A stretch of DNA of 64,000 bases from Amycolatopsis regifaucium (GTDB lineage Bacteria; Actinomycetota; Actinomycetes; Mycobacteriales; Pseudonocardiaceae). The notes under the pieces are model-generated. The model did not search any database and was not told the origin of the DNA. It saw only the letters and a program-made list of their open reading frames with translations. The stretch lies in contig NZ_LQCI01000003.1 in assembly GCF_001613935.1 (NCBI RefSeq), positions 354,500 to 418,499 on the forward strand, given 5' to 3'. The translations under genes and the position numbers were made by a program. Below, one piece after another: positions 34,773-45,700 of this stretch (positions within the stretch are counted from its first letter, which is position 1; every line of letters starts with the position of its first letter).

Positions 34773-35602
34773 CCAGGTCCACCGCCGAATTGCCCCGCTC
34801 ATCAGGTTCGGGTGGAGCCACGGTCGCTCAGGCGGTCACCGTGATCATGGGCATCGTCGTCGGTCTCACCTTCAGGTTCGGGTTCGACAACGTCCTCAAC
34901 CTCGGGCTCCGCTTGGGCATACCCGTCTGGGGCGCTCCACTCGTCGCGCAGGCTGTCGACCTCTCGGTACTCGGGCTTCGCCTCGGCATCCGACAACTGG
35001 CCCTGGCCGGGGCGACACTGGCACAACTGCGGCCAGCCCGCCGCCTGCTGATCTTCGCCAGCACGGTCGCCTTGGCGCTGAACGTGGCGGACCCGCTCCT
35101 CGCAGGCCAGTACGGCAAGGCTGTGTTCAACGTCGTCGGACCACTGCTGCTGATCGGGTGGGCGGAAGTCGGCCCGGACCTGCTCAGGGCGCTGACCATC
35201 ACACTTCAGCCGGGCGATGCAACACTCGGGGACGCGAAGCGGTGCAGGCCGCCTTCGCAGGCGATCAGGCTGCTGTCAGGGAGACGGCGCCGGAGTCGTC
35301 CGGCGAGAACACCAAGCCCAAGGGCGCCCCAACGGGCGAGCAGCGCAGCCGTGATGCTTCCAACGTGGTTGACGACGATCTGCTGGCGCAAGCGAGGGCA
35401 GCCGATGCGTGTCATTGGCACGAGCATCGCCGGCCGATCTCCGCTGACACACTGCGCAGAGGCTCCGCATTGGCGCCGCCCGCTCCCGACCGATCGTCTC
35501 GATTGGTTCGGGCCGATTCCCAACAACGATCAGCTCCAGACGAGATGGCAGCCCGCGTTGAGAGCGAAGTCAGACGATCGACTGTCACCTCGAAGTCTGT
35601 GA
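34769..35602 (+). pseudogene. frameshifted DUF2637/Spd-like membrane protein gene
   Basis: The first 140 residues (VAQAVTVIMGIVVGLTFRFGFDNVL... LVAQAVDLSVLGLRLGIRQL) form about four membrane helices, as in DUF2637/SpdB-like transfer proteins of actinomycete conjugative elements. The expected C-terminal DNA-binding-like end (LLAQARAADACHWHEHRRPISADTLRR) is present but in another frame. The shift lies near 35229, where one G seems to be missing from a G run (CTCGGGGACGC). The last 130 residues of the listed frame are therefore nonsense sequence. It may be a true pseudogene or a sequencing error; the downstream frame stays open to about 35778. Confidence 0.65.
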
Positions 35603-35977
35603 TATCAGGAGGCGGCAGCTGTCGACTCACCTGTCTGCGGATGTCGGTGGGGCGCATCGCCCGACCCGCCAGGCTGGTAGCTAGAGCCGGCGTAGCCAGC
35701 AGGTCGGCGGGTCCGTTTGAGGAGTGGCGTCGAGCTTCGCGGTCGAGGTGCTCCTCTCTGCCCGCTGACCAGGTATGACAGGACCAAGCGCACTGGTGCC
35801 CACTGCGAGCAACCGGCCCGCGACCGTCCAGAACTGCGGCCGTTCGTCCTGGCCCGTTACCCTCAAGGTCCGTCGCTGGTGCTGCGAAGACCGGCGAACC
35901 ACACTACTGGGGGTCGTAACGCAAGGGCCGGGCCTCTCGATCGGAGGTAGGTGGACTGTGGGCGAGGAGGTCAATGG
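35603..35977. other. 375-bp leader region of the defence operon
   Basis: Part of this (to about 35778) is the shifted-frame tail of the preceding broken gene. The rest shows no gene. It should contain the promoter of the downstream operon, but I cannot name convincing -35/-10 boxes. GAGGAGG at 35964-35970 is the ribosome site of the helicase gene. Confidence 0.5.
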
Positions 35978-38900
35978 GTGCGGCTTGAGGACGTCAAGCC
36001 GGGGTTGCGGCTCGAAGGGCTCATTCCGGCTGAGGTCATCACCGTCATCGCGGTGCAGAGGCACGGCGCCGACGCTCTGGAACTGACCTACAAGACCACC
36101 GCAGGCGGGCTCGGGCAACAGGTCGTGTTCCGGAAGGACGAGGACACGCTTTCGATCGCCCAGGCTGGGACCCGCGCCTTTGACGCTCCGGCCAGCGAGT
36201 TCAAGCTCGTCGCCGAAGCCCAGCGGATCACGCTCGCTGGCCTATTCGACCCCATGCTCGCGGTGGCGACCAGCGACGTCCGACCGCTGCCGCACCAGAT
36301 CCGCGCCGTCTACGGTGAACTGCTCCCACGCACGCCGCTGCGATTCCTCCTGGCCGATGACCCCGGCGCTGGCAAAACGATCATGGCGGGGCTCTACATC
36401 AAGGAGCTGATCCTTCGCGATGACGTCCAGCGGTGCCTCATCGTCGCGCCGGGCGGCCTGGTGGAGCAGTGGCAGGACGAGTTGTTCTTCAAGTTCGGCC
36501 TGCGCTTCGATCTGCTGACCAACCAGCTCATCGACGCGAACGTCAACTTCAACGTCTTCGAGACCAACTCGCTGTTGATCGCCAGGATGGACCAACTCAG
36601 CCGCAATGAGGAGTTGCGGGCGCGGTTGAAGGAGACCGAGTGGGACCTGATCATTGTCGACGAAGCCCACCGAATGGGGGCGCATTACTTCGGCAGCAAG
36701 CTGGAGAAGACAAAACGTTTTCAGCTCGGCGAGCTCCTAGGCGACCTCACCCGCCATCTGCTGCTGATGACTGCCACCCCCCATTCGGGCAAAGAGGAGG
36801 ACTTTCAGCTCTTCCTTACCCTACTGGACCGCGACCGCTTCGAAGGCAAGCAGAAGATCAGCGCCGACACCAGCGGCATCATGCGCAGGATGGTCAAGGA
36901 AGACCTGCTCACCTTCGAGGGCAAGAAGCTGTTTCCCGAGCGGATCGCCGAAACTGTTCCCTACGAGCTCACGGCCAGCGAGTACCACCTCTATGAACAG
37001 GTCACCCAGTACGTCCGTACTGGGATGAATCGGGCAGACAAGCTCGACGGCAAACGCCGAAACACCGTCGGCTTTGCCCTCACGGTGCTCCAGCGCCGTC
37101 TCGCCTCCAGCCCTGAGGCGATCTACCAGAGCCTGATCCGCCGCTCACGGCGGCTCGAGCGCAAGAAGCACGAGATCCTCAACGGCACCTACCAGGAGTC
37201 AGAGCCCACGATCGACCTCGACGACCTCGACGCGGACGAATACAACGCCGAACAGGTTGAGGTGCTGGAGGAAGAACTCCTCGACGCGGCCACTGCGGCG
37301 CGCACCGTGAAAGAGCTTGACGCGGAGCTGGTCGAGCTGTCGGACCTGGCCGCGCTGGCCAAGCAAGTCCGCGACCTGGGTAAAGACCGCAAGTGGACCG
37401 AGCTGTCGACGATCCTGCAGGACAACGCCCTTACGACCGACCACGACGGCTGGCCACGGAAGTTCATCATCTTCACCGAACATCGTGACACCCTCGAATA
37501 CCTCCGGGGCCGCATCAGCTCGCTGCTCGGCCGCCCGGATGCCGTCCGCACCATCCACGGTGGCGTGCGCCGCGGCGAGCGCCGCCAGATCACCGAGGAA
37601 TTCACCAAGAGCCGCGACTGCCAGATCCTTATCGCCACTGACGCCGCGGGCGAGGGACTGAACCTTCAGGCCGCTCACCTGATGGTCAACTACGACCTGC
37701 CCTGGAACCCGAACCGGATTGAACAGCGCTTCGGCAGGATCCACCGCATCGGCCAGGAAGAGGTCTGCCGACTGTGGAACCTGGTCGCCTCCAACACGCG
37801 TGAGGGCGAGGTCTTCACCCGCCTGCTCGTGAAGCTTGAGGAGATGGGCAAGGCCTACGGCGGGAAGGTCTTCGACGTGCTCGGCGAAGCCTTCATCGAG
37901 ACCCCGCTCCGGGACCTCTTGAAGGAGGCGATCCAGTACGGCGAGCGCCCCGATGTCCGAGCGAAGATGCACAAGATCATCGACGCCAGCGTCGGCGACG
38001 GCGTCAAGGAACTGCTGGAGGAACGGGCACTGGCCGCCGAACACCTCGCGGAGGCCGACCTCGCAGCACTGCGTGCCGCGATGGACGAGGCCCGCGCCCG
38101 CCGCCTGCAGCCGCACTACATCGAATTGGCCTTCAAGGCAGCGTTCACCCGCCTCGGTGGCCGGATCGCCCGGCGCGAACGCGGACGCTACGAGGTCGCC
38201 AACGTGCCGGCCCACCTCCGGGCCAGCAAGTACGGGCCGATCGCGACCCGCTACGACCGCGTCACCTTCGACCTGGCCCGGGTCGCCCCGGAAGACGGCC
38301 TCGTCCGCGCCGATCTCCTCGCCCCCGGTCACCCGCTGCACGACACGGTCATGGACGAGGCCATCAAACAGTTCGGGAGGGTCCTCAATTCGGGCACCGT
38401 GCTGGTGTCCTCGACCCTCGAGGAGCCGCATCTGCTGGTGGGCGTTATCGAGGAGGTCGCGGACGCGACCGGCGCCAGCGTAGCCCGTCGCTTCGAATAT
38501 GCCTTCGTTGACAGTCTCGGCACCGTGACCACCGCCGGTCCCGCGCCCTACCTTGACTGTGTCGCCGCCCCCGACACGCCTGCCGTCGCGGCGGCTCGCG
38601 CCCTGCCGTGGCTCGCGGACGCGGAAGACAACGCAACGAGCTGGATCATCGCCCACCAGTTGCCGGAGCACCTGGCCGAGGTTCAGCCCCGGCGCTTGGC
38701 CGAGCTGACCAGGACACGGACGTTGGTCACCAAGCGGCTCTCGTCCGAAAACGAACGCCTGCTCCTCGAAGCTGCGGTTTCCGCCGAGAAGGAGCAGAAA
38801 GGCGAAAAGCCGAGGGAGTCCTCCGACAGTCTCAGCCGTAAGGCTGCTGAGCTCGAGGTGCGACTGCGTCGTCGACTCGCCCTACTGGACCAGCAGAGCC

Positions 38901-39391
38901 TCATGTCCACGAAGCCGCCGCTGATCGTCACCGCAGCGCTCGTCCTACCGATCAGCCTGCTCGAAGACGACCTCCCGGCCAGCGCCCCCATCCACGCCAA
39001 AGAGACCAAGGAAGTCGAACGACGCGGCGTCGACCTGGTGCTGGCCCGTGAGCGAGAACTCGATCGGCGACCGGTCGAGCAGCCGTTCAACAACAAGGGT
39101 TTCGATATCTTGTCTACGGCACCGAACGGCGACACCTACCGGATCGAGGTCAAAGCCCGCCTTGACGGAGCCACGGATTTCTTCGTCACCCACAACGAGG
39201 TGATGACCGGCAAGAACGCCGTGCCCCGCTACCGCCTGGCCCTAGTGCGAGTCGACCCGCGCGGGCCCCACCACGACGAGGTCCGCTACCTCGACAACCC
39301 CTTCGCCACCACCGACCTCGGCAATTTCGAGGCCACCGGAATTCGCGGCGACTGGGCCAAAATGTGGGCCAAAGGAACGGTGCCCTTCTGA
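35978..39391 (+). CDS. SNF2/DEAH helicase with C-terminal DUF3883 domain (DrmD-like)
   Basis: About 1137 residues. The N-terminus (VKPGLRLEGLIPAEVITVIAVQ) resembles phage-defence SNF2 helicases. Then come Walker A DDPGAGKT (about 127-134), DEAH (about 228), LLLMTATPHSGKEEDFQ, and helicase motifs V-VI (TDAAGEGLNLQAAHLMVNYDLPWNPNRIEQRFGRIHRIGQ). The end (NKGFDILSTAP, RIEVKAR, YRLALVRV) is a DUF3883 nuclease-like fold. It is like the DrmD helicase of class 1 DISARM. The GTG at 35978 has GAGGAGG 7 nt upstream; an in-frame GTG at 35951 has no such site. The stop overlaps the next ATG (TGATG). Confidence 0.88.
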   Translation: MRLEDVKPGLRLEGLIPAEVITVIAVQRHGADALELTYKTTAGGLGQQVVFRKDEDTLSIAQAGTRAFDAPASEFKLVAEAQRITLAGLFDPMLAVATSDVRPLPHQIRAVYGELLPRTPLRFLLADDPGAGKTIMAGLYIKELILRDDVQRCLIVAPGGLVEQWQDELFFKFGLRFDLLTNQLIDANVNFNVFETNSLLIARMDQLSRNEELRARLKETEWDLIIVDEAHRMGAHYFGSKLEKTKRFQLGELLGDLTRHLLLMTATPHSGKEEDFQLFLTLLDRDRFEGKQKISADTSGIMRRMVKEDLLTFEGKKLFPERIAETVPYELTASEYHLYEQVTQYVRTGMNRADKLDGKRRNTVGFALTVLQRRLASSPEAIYQSLIRRSRRLERKKHEILNGTYQESEPTIDLDDLDADEYNAEQVEVLEEELLDAATAARTVKELDAELVELSDLAALAKQVRDLGKDRKWTELSTILQDNALTTDHDGWPRKFIIFTEHRDTLEYLRGRISSLLGRPDAVRTIHGGVRRGERRQITEEFTKSRDCQILIATDAAGEGLNLQAAHLMVNYDLPWNPNRIEQRFGRIHRIGQEEVCRLWNLVASNTREGEVFTRLLVKLEEMGKAYGGKVFDVLGEAFIETPLRDLLKEAIQYGERPDVRAKMHKIIDASVGDGVKELLEERALAAEHLAEADLAALRAAMDEARARRLQPHYIELAFKAAFTRLGGRIARRERGRYEVANVPAHLRASKYGPIATRYDRVTFDLARVAPEDGLVRADLLAPGHPLHDTVMDEAIKQFGRVLNSGTVLVSSTLEEPHLLVGVIEEVADATGASVARRFEYAFVDSLGTVTTAGPAPYLDCVAAPDTPAVAAARALPWLADAEDNATSWIIAHQLPEHLAEVQPRRLAELTRTRTLVTKRLSSENERLLLEAAVSAEKEQKGEKPRESSDSLSRKAAELEVRLRRRLALLDQQSLMSTKPPLIVTAALVLPISLLEDDLPASAPIHAKETKEVERRGVDLVLARERELDRRPVEQPFNNKGFDILSTAPNGDTYRIEVKARLDGATDFFVTHNEVMTGKNAVPRYRLALVRVDPRGPHHDEVRYLDNPFATTDLGNFEATGIRGDWAKMWAKGTVPF

Positions 39392-39984
39392 TGCCGACTG
39401 CTTCGAGAAGAACTCTGGTCGCGGTTCTGGCCAACCCGCCCCTGACCGATGGCAAGCGGACCCTGCGTCGGGTGGCGTTGGCGGTCGAGCTGCTCGGCTT
39501 CGACGACGTCGCGGTAGCGAACCTCTTCTCCGTGCCGTCACACCGGACCGATGCCATCACTGAACTGGGGGCCGCCGAGGACGGGTGGCTGGCGGCGAGA
39601 GAGTCGCTGGAGACCTGCCTCGGGGCGGGTGACGGCGTGCTACTCGCGTATGGAGCCACCTCGCCGTCCGGCGAGGCGCGAGTTCAGTTTCGCCAGCAGG
39701 TCGCGTGGCTTCAGCACCGAATCACTGCCCAGGACCTGCCGACCTGGCACGTCGGCGACGGGCCGAGACATCCGTCGCGCTGGCAACGATGGACCTATCG
39801 TGCACACCCTGACGTGCCTTTCGCTCAGGCTCTGCGCGACAGTCTTGTCCCGGTACAGGTCGATTACGTTTGGCCGGCCACTAGATTTGAACGAGCAAGT
39901 CGCGGTGACAAGACGCCGCTTGGTCGAGCCAACTCCAAGGCTCAGAGGGTCGAGAAGATAGATGTACAAGCGCAAGCTAATTGA
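39391..39984 (+). CDS. DUF1643-like small protein in the defence operon
   Basis: A 197-residue protein. The first half (VAVLANPPLTDGKRTLRRVALAVELLGFDDVAVANLFSVPS) follows the DUF1643 pattern NP-T-RR-A-LG-V-NLF, and GDGVLLAYGATSPSGEARVQFR gives its second conserved block. The function of the family is unknown. It is placed between the helicase and methylase with overlaps at both ends (TGATG; 23 bp), so it is made with them and may be a true component of the system. It has no membrane segment. Confidence 0.6.
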   Translation: MPTASRRTLVAVLANPPLTDGKRTLRRVALAVELLGFDDVAVANLFSVPSHRTDAITELGAAEDGWLAARESLETCLGAGDGVLLAYGATSPSGEARVQFRQQVAWLQHRITAQDLPTWHVGDGPRHPSRWQRWTYRAHPDVPFAQALRDSLVPVQVDYVWPATRFERASRGDKTPLGRANSKAQRVEKIDVQAQAN

Positions 39985-42733
39985 GGTGGCCCTGCCACTG
40001 GAGGCCATCAACCGGGAGTCAGCCCGCGAAAAGTCGATCCGGCACGGACACCCGTCGACCCTGCATCTGTGGTGGGCACGCCGCCCACTCGCCGCGGCCC
40101 GCGCGGTGCTGTTCGCCCAACTCGTCGACGACCCATCATCGCGGCCAGACGAGTTTCCGACTGAGGAACTGCAGCGCAAAGAGCGCGAGCGGCTGCATAA
40201 CCTCATCGAGCGGCTCGTCGTGTGGGAAAACGTCCGCGACGAGAAACTGCTCGCCGAGGCCCACGCCGAAATCCTGAAATCCACCAACGGCAACCCGCCA
40301 CCGATCCTCGACCCCTTTGCTGGCGGCGGCACCATCCCTCTTGAAGCCCAACGACTCGGTCTCGAGGCACACGCTTCCGACCTTAATCCAGTTGCGGTCC
40401 TTATCAACAAAGCACTCATCGAGATCCCGCCGAAATTCCGCGATCAGCCACCGGTCTTCCCAGGCTTGGCTGACTCCCAGATTCGGCAGTGGCGGGGCGC
40501 TGAAGGCCTTGCTGCCGATGTCCGCGCTTATGGCGCATGGATGCGCGACGAGGCCGAGAACCGCATCGGCCACCTCTACCCCAAGGCCACCCTCCCAGAC
40601 GGTACAAAAGCCACCGTCATCGCCTGGATCTGGGCCCGCACCGTCACCTGCCCCAACCCCGCTTGCGGCATCGAGATGCCGTTGGTCCGGTCGTGGTGGC
40701 TCGGCAAGAAAAAAGGCAAGGAGTCGTACATCGTCCCCTCCATCGTCGCCGACTCCACCCACCAGTCGGGGCAACGGGTGAAGTTCGAGATTGGCCACGA
40801 CGTGGAACGCAACCTGCCGACTGCTGGTCAAGGAACCGTAGGACGGACCGGTGCCACATGTGTCTCTTGCGAAACCTCGGTGAAACTTGCCTATATTCGT
40901 GACGAAGGACGAGCCAACCGAGTTGGATCTCAGCTAATGGCTATCGCCGCTGAGGGGAGTCGCCGGCGCATCTACCTTCCGGCAGATCATGAACACAGCG
41001 ATGCCGCCAACGTTGAGCCTCCTGTAGATACCATCAGCGGTTCGCTCGGCTACTACCCGCGCGATCTCAAGGCGCCGACTTACGGACTTACAGAATTCAC
41101 CGACCTCTTCACGAACCGTCAACTCGTTGCGCTGACGACCTTCTCCGATCTGGTTTCCGACGCCCGCGTGCGTGTTCTCGCTGACGGCGGCACCGAAGCG
41201 TACGCCGACGCGATTGCAACCTACCTCGGAATGGGCGTTAGCAGATATGCGAACTTCATGAATGCTCTCTGCCAGTGGCGGCCAGATGCCGGGAAGGAAC
41301 AGGTCGGCCATCTGTTCACGCGTCAAGCGATTCCGATGGTGTGGGACTTCGCAGAGTCGTGCGCGTTCAGCAACTCGGCTGGTGGATGGAGCCCAGCATT
41401 TCAATTCATCCCGAAGGCCCTTGAATACTTGCCATCCTCCGGTGACGGCGAAGGCAAGGTTAGCCAGGCTGACGCATCGGCGCGATCGTATGCCGGTGTC
41501 CTGATCAGCACTGATCCACCGTACTACGACAACATCGGCTACTCAGATCTCTCTGACTTCTTCTACGTGTGGCTACGTCGTTCTTTGCGTCCGACACATC
41601 CGGAGTTGCTCGCCACGATGCTTGTGCCGAAGGCGGAGGAACTCGTTGCGAACGCTTATCGTCACGGTGGCAAGGACGGGGCGCGGGCGTTTTTTGAGGA
41701 TGGCTTCCGTCGCGTGTTCGCGCACGCTCGGGAGACCGCGCTCGACGACTATCCGATCATGGTCTGGTACGCGTTCAAACAGAGCGAAGACGACGATTCC
41801 GGTGAGGCATCGACAGGTTGGGAAACGCTCCTTGAAGGGATGATCCGCTCGGGCTGGAGGATCACGGCCACCTGGCCGAACCGCTCCGAGCTGGGCAACC
41901 GGATGATGGCGAAGGACATGAATGCGCTCGCCTCCTCCATCCTCCTGTCGCTCCGGCCGCGGCCGGAGGGAGCGCCAACGGCTGACCGTCGTGGGTTCAT
42001 CGCGGCATTGGAGGACGAACTGCCCGACGCGTTGCGCAAGCTGCAGCAGGGGCAGATTGCGCCGGTGGATCTGCCGCAGGCAGCGATTGGGCCGGGGATG
42101 GCGGTGTTCAGCCGTTACAGCTCTGTGCTGGAACCGGATGGCAAGAAGATGACCGTCCGGTCAGCGCTTGCGCGGATCAACGAGAGCCTCGACCGGGTGC
42201 TCGCGGAGCAGGAAGGGGACTTCGACGCGGCGACACGGTTCGCGATCGCGTGGTACCGGCAGCATGGTTATGGCGTGGGAAGGTTCGGTGACGCGGATAG
42301 TCTTGCTCGGGCGCGGAACACCAGCGTGGACGTGATGGATCGGGATGCGATTTTGATGAGTCGAGCGGGCAAGGTTCAGCTCCTCAAGCCAGCGGATCTT
42401 CCGGAGGAGTATGACGTCCGCAAAGACAGCCACACCAGCAATTGGGAGGCGTTGCACCACCTGATCAAGATCGTGGAGCGCGATGGCATCGCCTACGCCG
42501 GTGGCTTCCTTCAGGCCGCGTTGAGCCGTCCCGACGGGGCCGTTGACGGTGATCTCGTCAAGGAACTCGCCCACTTGTTGTTCCGCATCGCCGAGGGAAA
42601 TGGCTGGACCAAAGATGCCCTGAGCTTCAACAATCTCGTCACGAGCTGGCCCGAGGTTTTCGAGGTAGCGCGGGCGGTGCAGAAGCCGGCCCAGGAGCAG
42701 GGCGCATTCGACTTTACTGAGGGGGACGATTGA
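39962..42733 (+). CDS. DUF1156 DNA methylase (adenine-type, DPPY)
   Basis: A 923-residue methyltransferase. The N-terminal DUF1156 block (RKLIEVALPLEAINRESAREKSIRHGHPSTLHLWWARRP) is followed by SAM motif I LDPFAGGGTIPLEAQRLG (about 117) and, 400 residues later, motif IV TDPPYYDNIGYSDL (about 517). Two Cys pairs (CPNPACG, CVSCETS) probably bind zinc. DPPY enzymes methylate an exocyclic amino group (N6-adenine or N4-cytosine). It is likely the self-marking enzyme of the defence module. The region 40.85-41.25 kb is visibly less GC-rich than the flanking chromosome, in keeping with transfer. Confidence 0.9.
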   Translation: MYKRKLIEVALPLEAINRESAREKSIRHGHPSTLHLWWARRPLAAARAVLFAQLVDDPSSRPDEFPTEELQRKERERLHNLIERLVVWENVRDEKLLAEAHAEILKSTNGNPPPILDPFAGGGTIPLEAQRLGLEAHASDLNPVAVLINKALIEIPPKFRDQPPVFPGLADSQIRQWRGAEGLAADVRAYGAWMRDEAENRIGHLYPKATLPDGTKATVIAWIWARTVTCPNPACGIEMPLVRSWWLGKKKGKESYIVPSIVADSTHQSGQRVKFEIGHDVERNLPTAGQGTVGRTGATCVSCETSVKLAYIRDEGRANRVGSQLMAIAAEGSRRRIYLPADHEHSDAANVEPPVDTISGSLGYYPRDLKAPTYGLTEFTDLFTNRQLVALTTFSDLVSDARVRVLADGGTEAYADAIATYLGMGVSRYANFMNALCQWRPDAGKEQVGHLFTRQAIPMVWDFAESCAFSNSAGGWSPAFQFIPKALEYLPSSGDGEGKVSQADASARSYAGVLISTDPPYYDNIGYSDLSDFFYVWLRRSLRPTHPELLATMLVPKAEELVANAYRHGGKDGARAFFEDGFRRVFAHARETALDDYPIMVWYAFKQSEDDDSGEASTGWETLLEGMIRSGWRITATWPNRSELGNRMMAKDMNALASSILLSLRPRPEGAPTADRRGFIAALEDELPDALRKLQQGQIAPVDLPQAAIGPGMAVFSRYSSVLEPDGKKMTVRSALARINESLDRVLAEQEGDFDAATRFAIAWYRQHGYGVGRFGDADSLARARNTSVDVMDRDAILMSRAGKVQLLKPADLPEEYDVRKDSHTSNWEALHHLIKIVERDGIAYAGGFLQAALSRPDGAVDGDLVKELAHLLFRIAEGNGWTKDALSFNNLVTSWPEVFEVARAVQKPAQEQGAFDFTEGDD

Positions 42734-42734
42734 C

Positions 42735-45700
42735 ATGGCAGTGAGCAACCGCGACCGCATCGGCCAGATGTTCGACTTGCTTGCACCCAAGTTGGACGCG
42801 TTCCTGTCCCAGATCCTCGACCCGCAACTCGAGGCCGGTCGCACCTGGGTCGATATCATCACCGCGGTTGACAACAGCGATGGCAGGGAGGTCCACCGTG
42901 GTGACCCGTCGGTCCAGCTCAAGCTGATCACCCGGGACTACACCCACCGCTTTCGGCGTAACTGGCGTCCGTTGAACCCCCACTTGAACCGCACTCATCT
43001 GGCTTACGCCGCGGAACTCCTACAGGTGCGGCACACGTGGGCGCACATGAGGTCGTTCACCGATGACGACGCGTACCGGGCACTCGACACCGCTCAGCGT
43101 TTCGCGGTCGCGATCGGCGCCGTCGACACTGGTGAGGAGATCGCGCGGATTCGGCTCAACCTGCGTCGCGTCACTGCGGACAAGGATGACAAGAAGGTCC
43201 TCAAGTCCGCAGTCGACAACCCCGAGGCCTCCGGGCTCAAGCCGTGGCGTGAGGTGCTGCCACCGCACGATGACGTCGCAACCGGCAACTTCCACGCCTC
43301 CGAGTTCGCCGCCGACCTGTACAAGGTTGCTACGGGTGGCGAGGTGGACTTGGATTATGCAGACCCCGTGGAGTTCTTCAAGCGCACCTACCTGACCGAG
43401 GGCCTACGTGACCTCATCGGCCGCGCGGTGCGCCGACTGTCCGGTGACGACAACGCCGCACCGGTGATCAATCTGCAGACCAACTTCGGTGGCGGCAAGA
43501 CCCACTCGATGCTGTCCCTGTGGCACATCGCCGCGGGGCTCCCGGTGGGCGACTTCCCGCAAGACACCCAGGAACTGCTGAGCGCCAGCGGCTATACCGG
43601 CGCCAAGGTCAACCGTGTCGCGATCGTCGGTAACCACCTCAGCCCGTCCGGTGCCATCAAGGACGACGGCACCCAGGTCAACACGATCTGGGGCGAACTC
43701 GCGTGGCAGCTCGGTGGCGCAGAGGGCTACGCGATCGTTGCCACCGCTGATAGTAATCGGACACACCCCGGCGACGCTCTCCACGAGTTACTGGCGAAGT
43801 ACGCCCCGGCAGTGATCCTAATCGACGAGTGGGTCGCTTATGCCCGCTCGCTCGTTGGCCGTGACGATCTCGCTGGCGGCACCTTCGATGACCAATTCAC
43901 CTTCGCCCAGTCGCTCACCGAGACGGCCAAGGGCACCTCGGGCATCCTGCTCGCGATCTCCATTCCCGCCTCCGAGAGCGGCGACGATGACTCGGAGTTC
44001 GCGGCTGGCAGCGCCGAGGAGGTCGGTGGCGCCCACGGTCTTGAGGCGCTGAAACGGCTGCAAAACGTCGTACGCCGTGTGGCCGATCAGTGGCGGCCGG
44101 CGTCCTCGGACGAGGCATATCACATCGTGAAACAGCGGCTGTTCAAGCAGCCCGACGCCGCCGGGCTCGCCGCGATCGGCGCGACAGCCCGGGCCTACGT
44201 GGAGATGTATCGCAAGTATATTGACGATTTTCCGCGGGAGGCGCGGGACCCGAAATACGAGAACCGAATCAAGGAAACCTACCCCATCCACCCGGAGCTG
44301 TTCGACACCCTCTACGAGGAGTGGTCCTCGCTAGAGCGGTTTCAGCGCACCCGTGGCGTGCTGCGATTGATGAGCACGGTGATTCACGCCCTGTGGACAG
44401 GCGAGGACGCCGCGCCGCTGATCATGCCTGCGTCGATTCCACTCGCCACGGCGAACGTGAACGCCGAGCTGACGCAGTACCTCCAGGATTCCTGGAAGAC
44501 GATTATTGACGCCGATGTGGATGGTCCCAACTCCGAACCTGCCCGCATCGACCGGGAGAAGCCGCTGTATGGCCAGCGAGCTCTGACTAAACGTCTCGCC
44601 CGTGCGGTGTTTTTTGGTGCCGCGCCGACCATCGCCCCCGGCTCAGTCCACAAAGGGATCGGCACCCAGCGGGTTTTCCTTGGCACCGCCGTCCCCGGCG
44701 ACGTGCCCGGCAACTTTCACTCCGCGCTCACCCAACTCAGTGATCGGGCGACCTACTTCTACACCGGCTCCGGAAAATACTGGTACGACCTCCAACCCAA
44801 CATCACCCGCACCGCCAAAGACCAGGCCGAGCGCCTGCACAAGGAAGATATCTGGGCTGAGATCGTCCGCCGGCTGCAAAGCCAGGCCCGCACTCGTGGC
44901 GACTTCGCGGGCGTACACGTTTGCCCAGAGACCAACTCCGACATTCCTGACACGGACGAAGCCCGGCTTGTCATCCTCCACCCGAAGGTCGCTCACAAGC
45001 GCGGTACTGATTCAGCGGCGAAGGAATTCGCCCAAGAGGCGACCGAACAGCGCGGGAACGCCAACCGGACCCATCGCAACATGCTCGTCTACCTCGCGGC
45101 CGACGAGGCCCGGTTGGAGGAGCTCGACACGGCGACCCGTGACTACCTCGGCTGGCGCCATGTGCTCGACAACGAGGCAGACCTCGACCTGACCCAAAAT
45201 CAGAAGAACCAAGCCGCGCAGCGCCAGACTCAGGCAGACCAGACGGTGACTGCGCGACTGCTCCAAACCTTCACCTGGGCGCTCATCCCCGACCAGCCCG
45301 ACCCCGGAGCGCCCTTTATCCTCCGGGAAACCAAAGTAGAAGGACAGTCCGATGCGTTGGCTGAGCGGGTCTCGCGACGCCTCGGCAACGACGGTGACCT
45401 GTCCACTCGACAAGCTGCCGCGACGATCCGTCTGGCCCTGGGCAAAGTGCCGCAAATCTGGAAAGACGGCCACGTCGCCCTGGGCTCGCTCTGGGTGCTT
45501 TACAGTCAGTACCCGTACCTGCCGCGTGTTCGTGATCGTCGTGTCCTTGACGAGGGCGTGGTCGATCTGCCGATGATCTGGCAGACCGATGCTTTTGCCC
45601 TGGCGACGGGCTACGACGAGGTCGCTAACCGGTACATCGACCTTTGGATCCCGGGCGATGAGCGGCCAGCTCCCTCTACTTCGGATTCGCTGCTGCTCGT

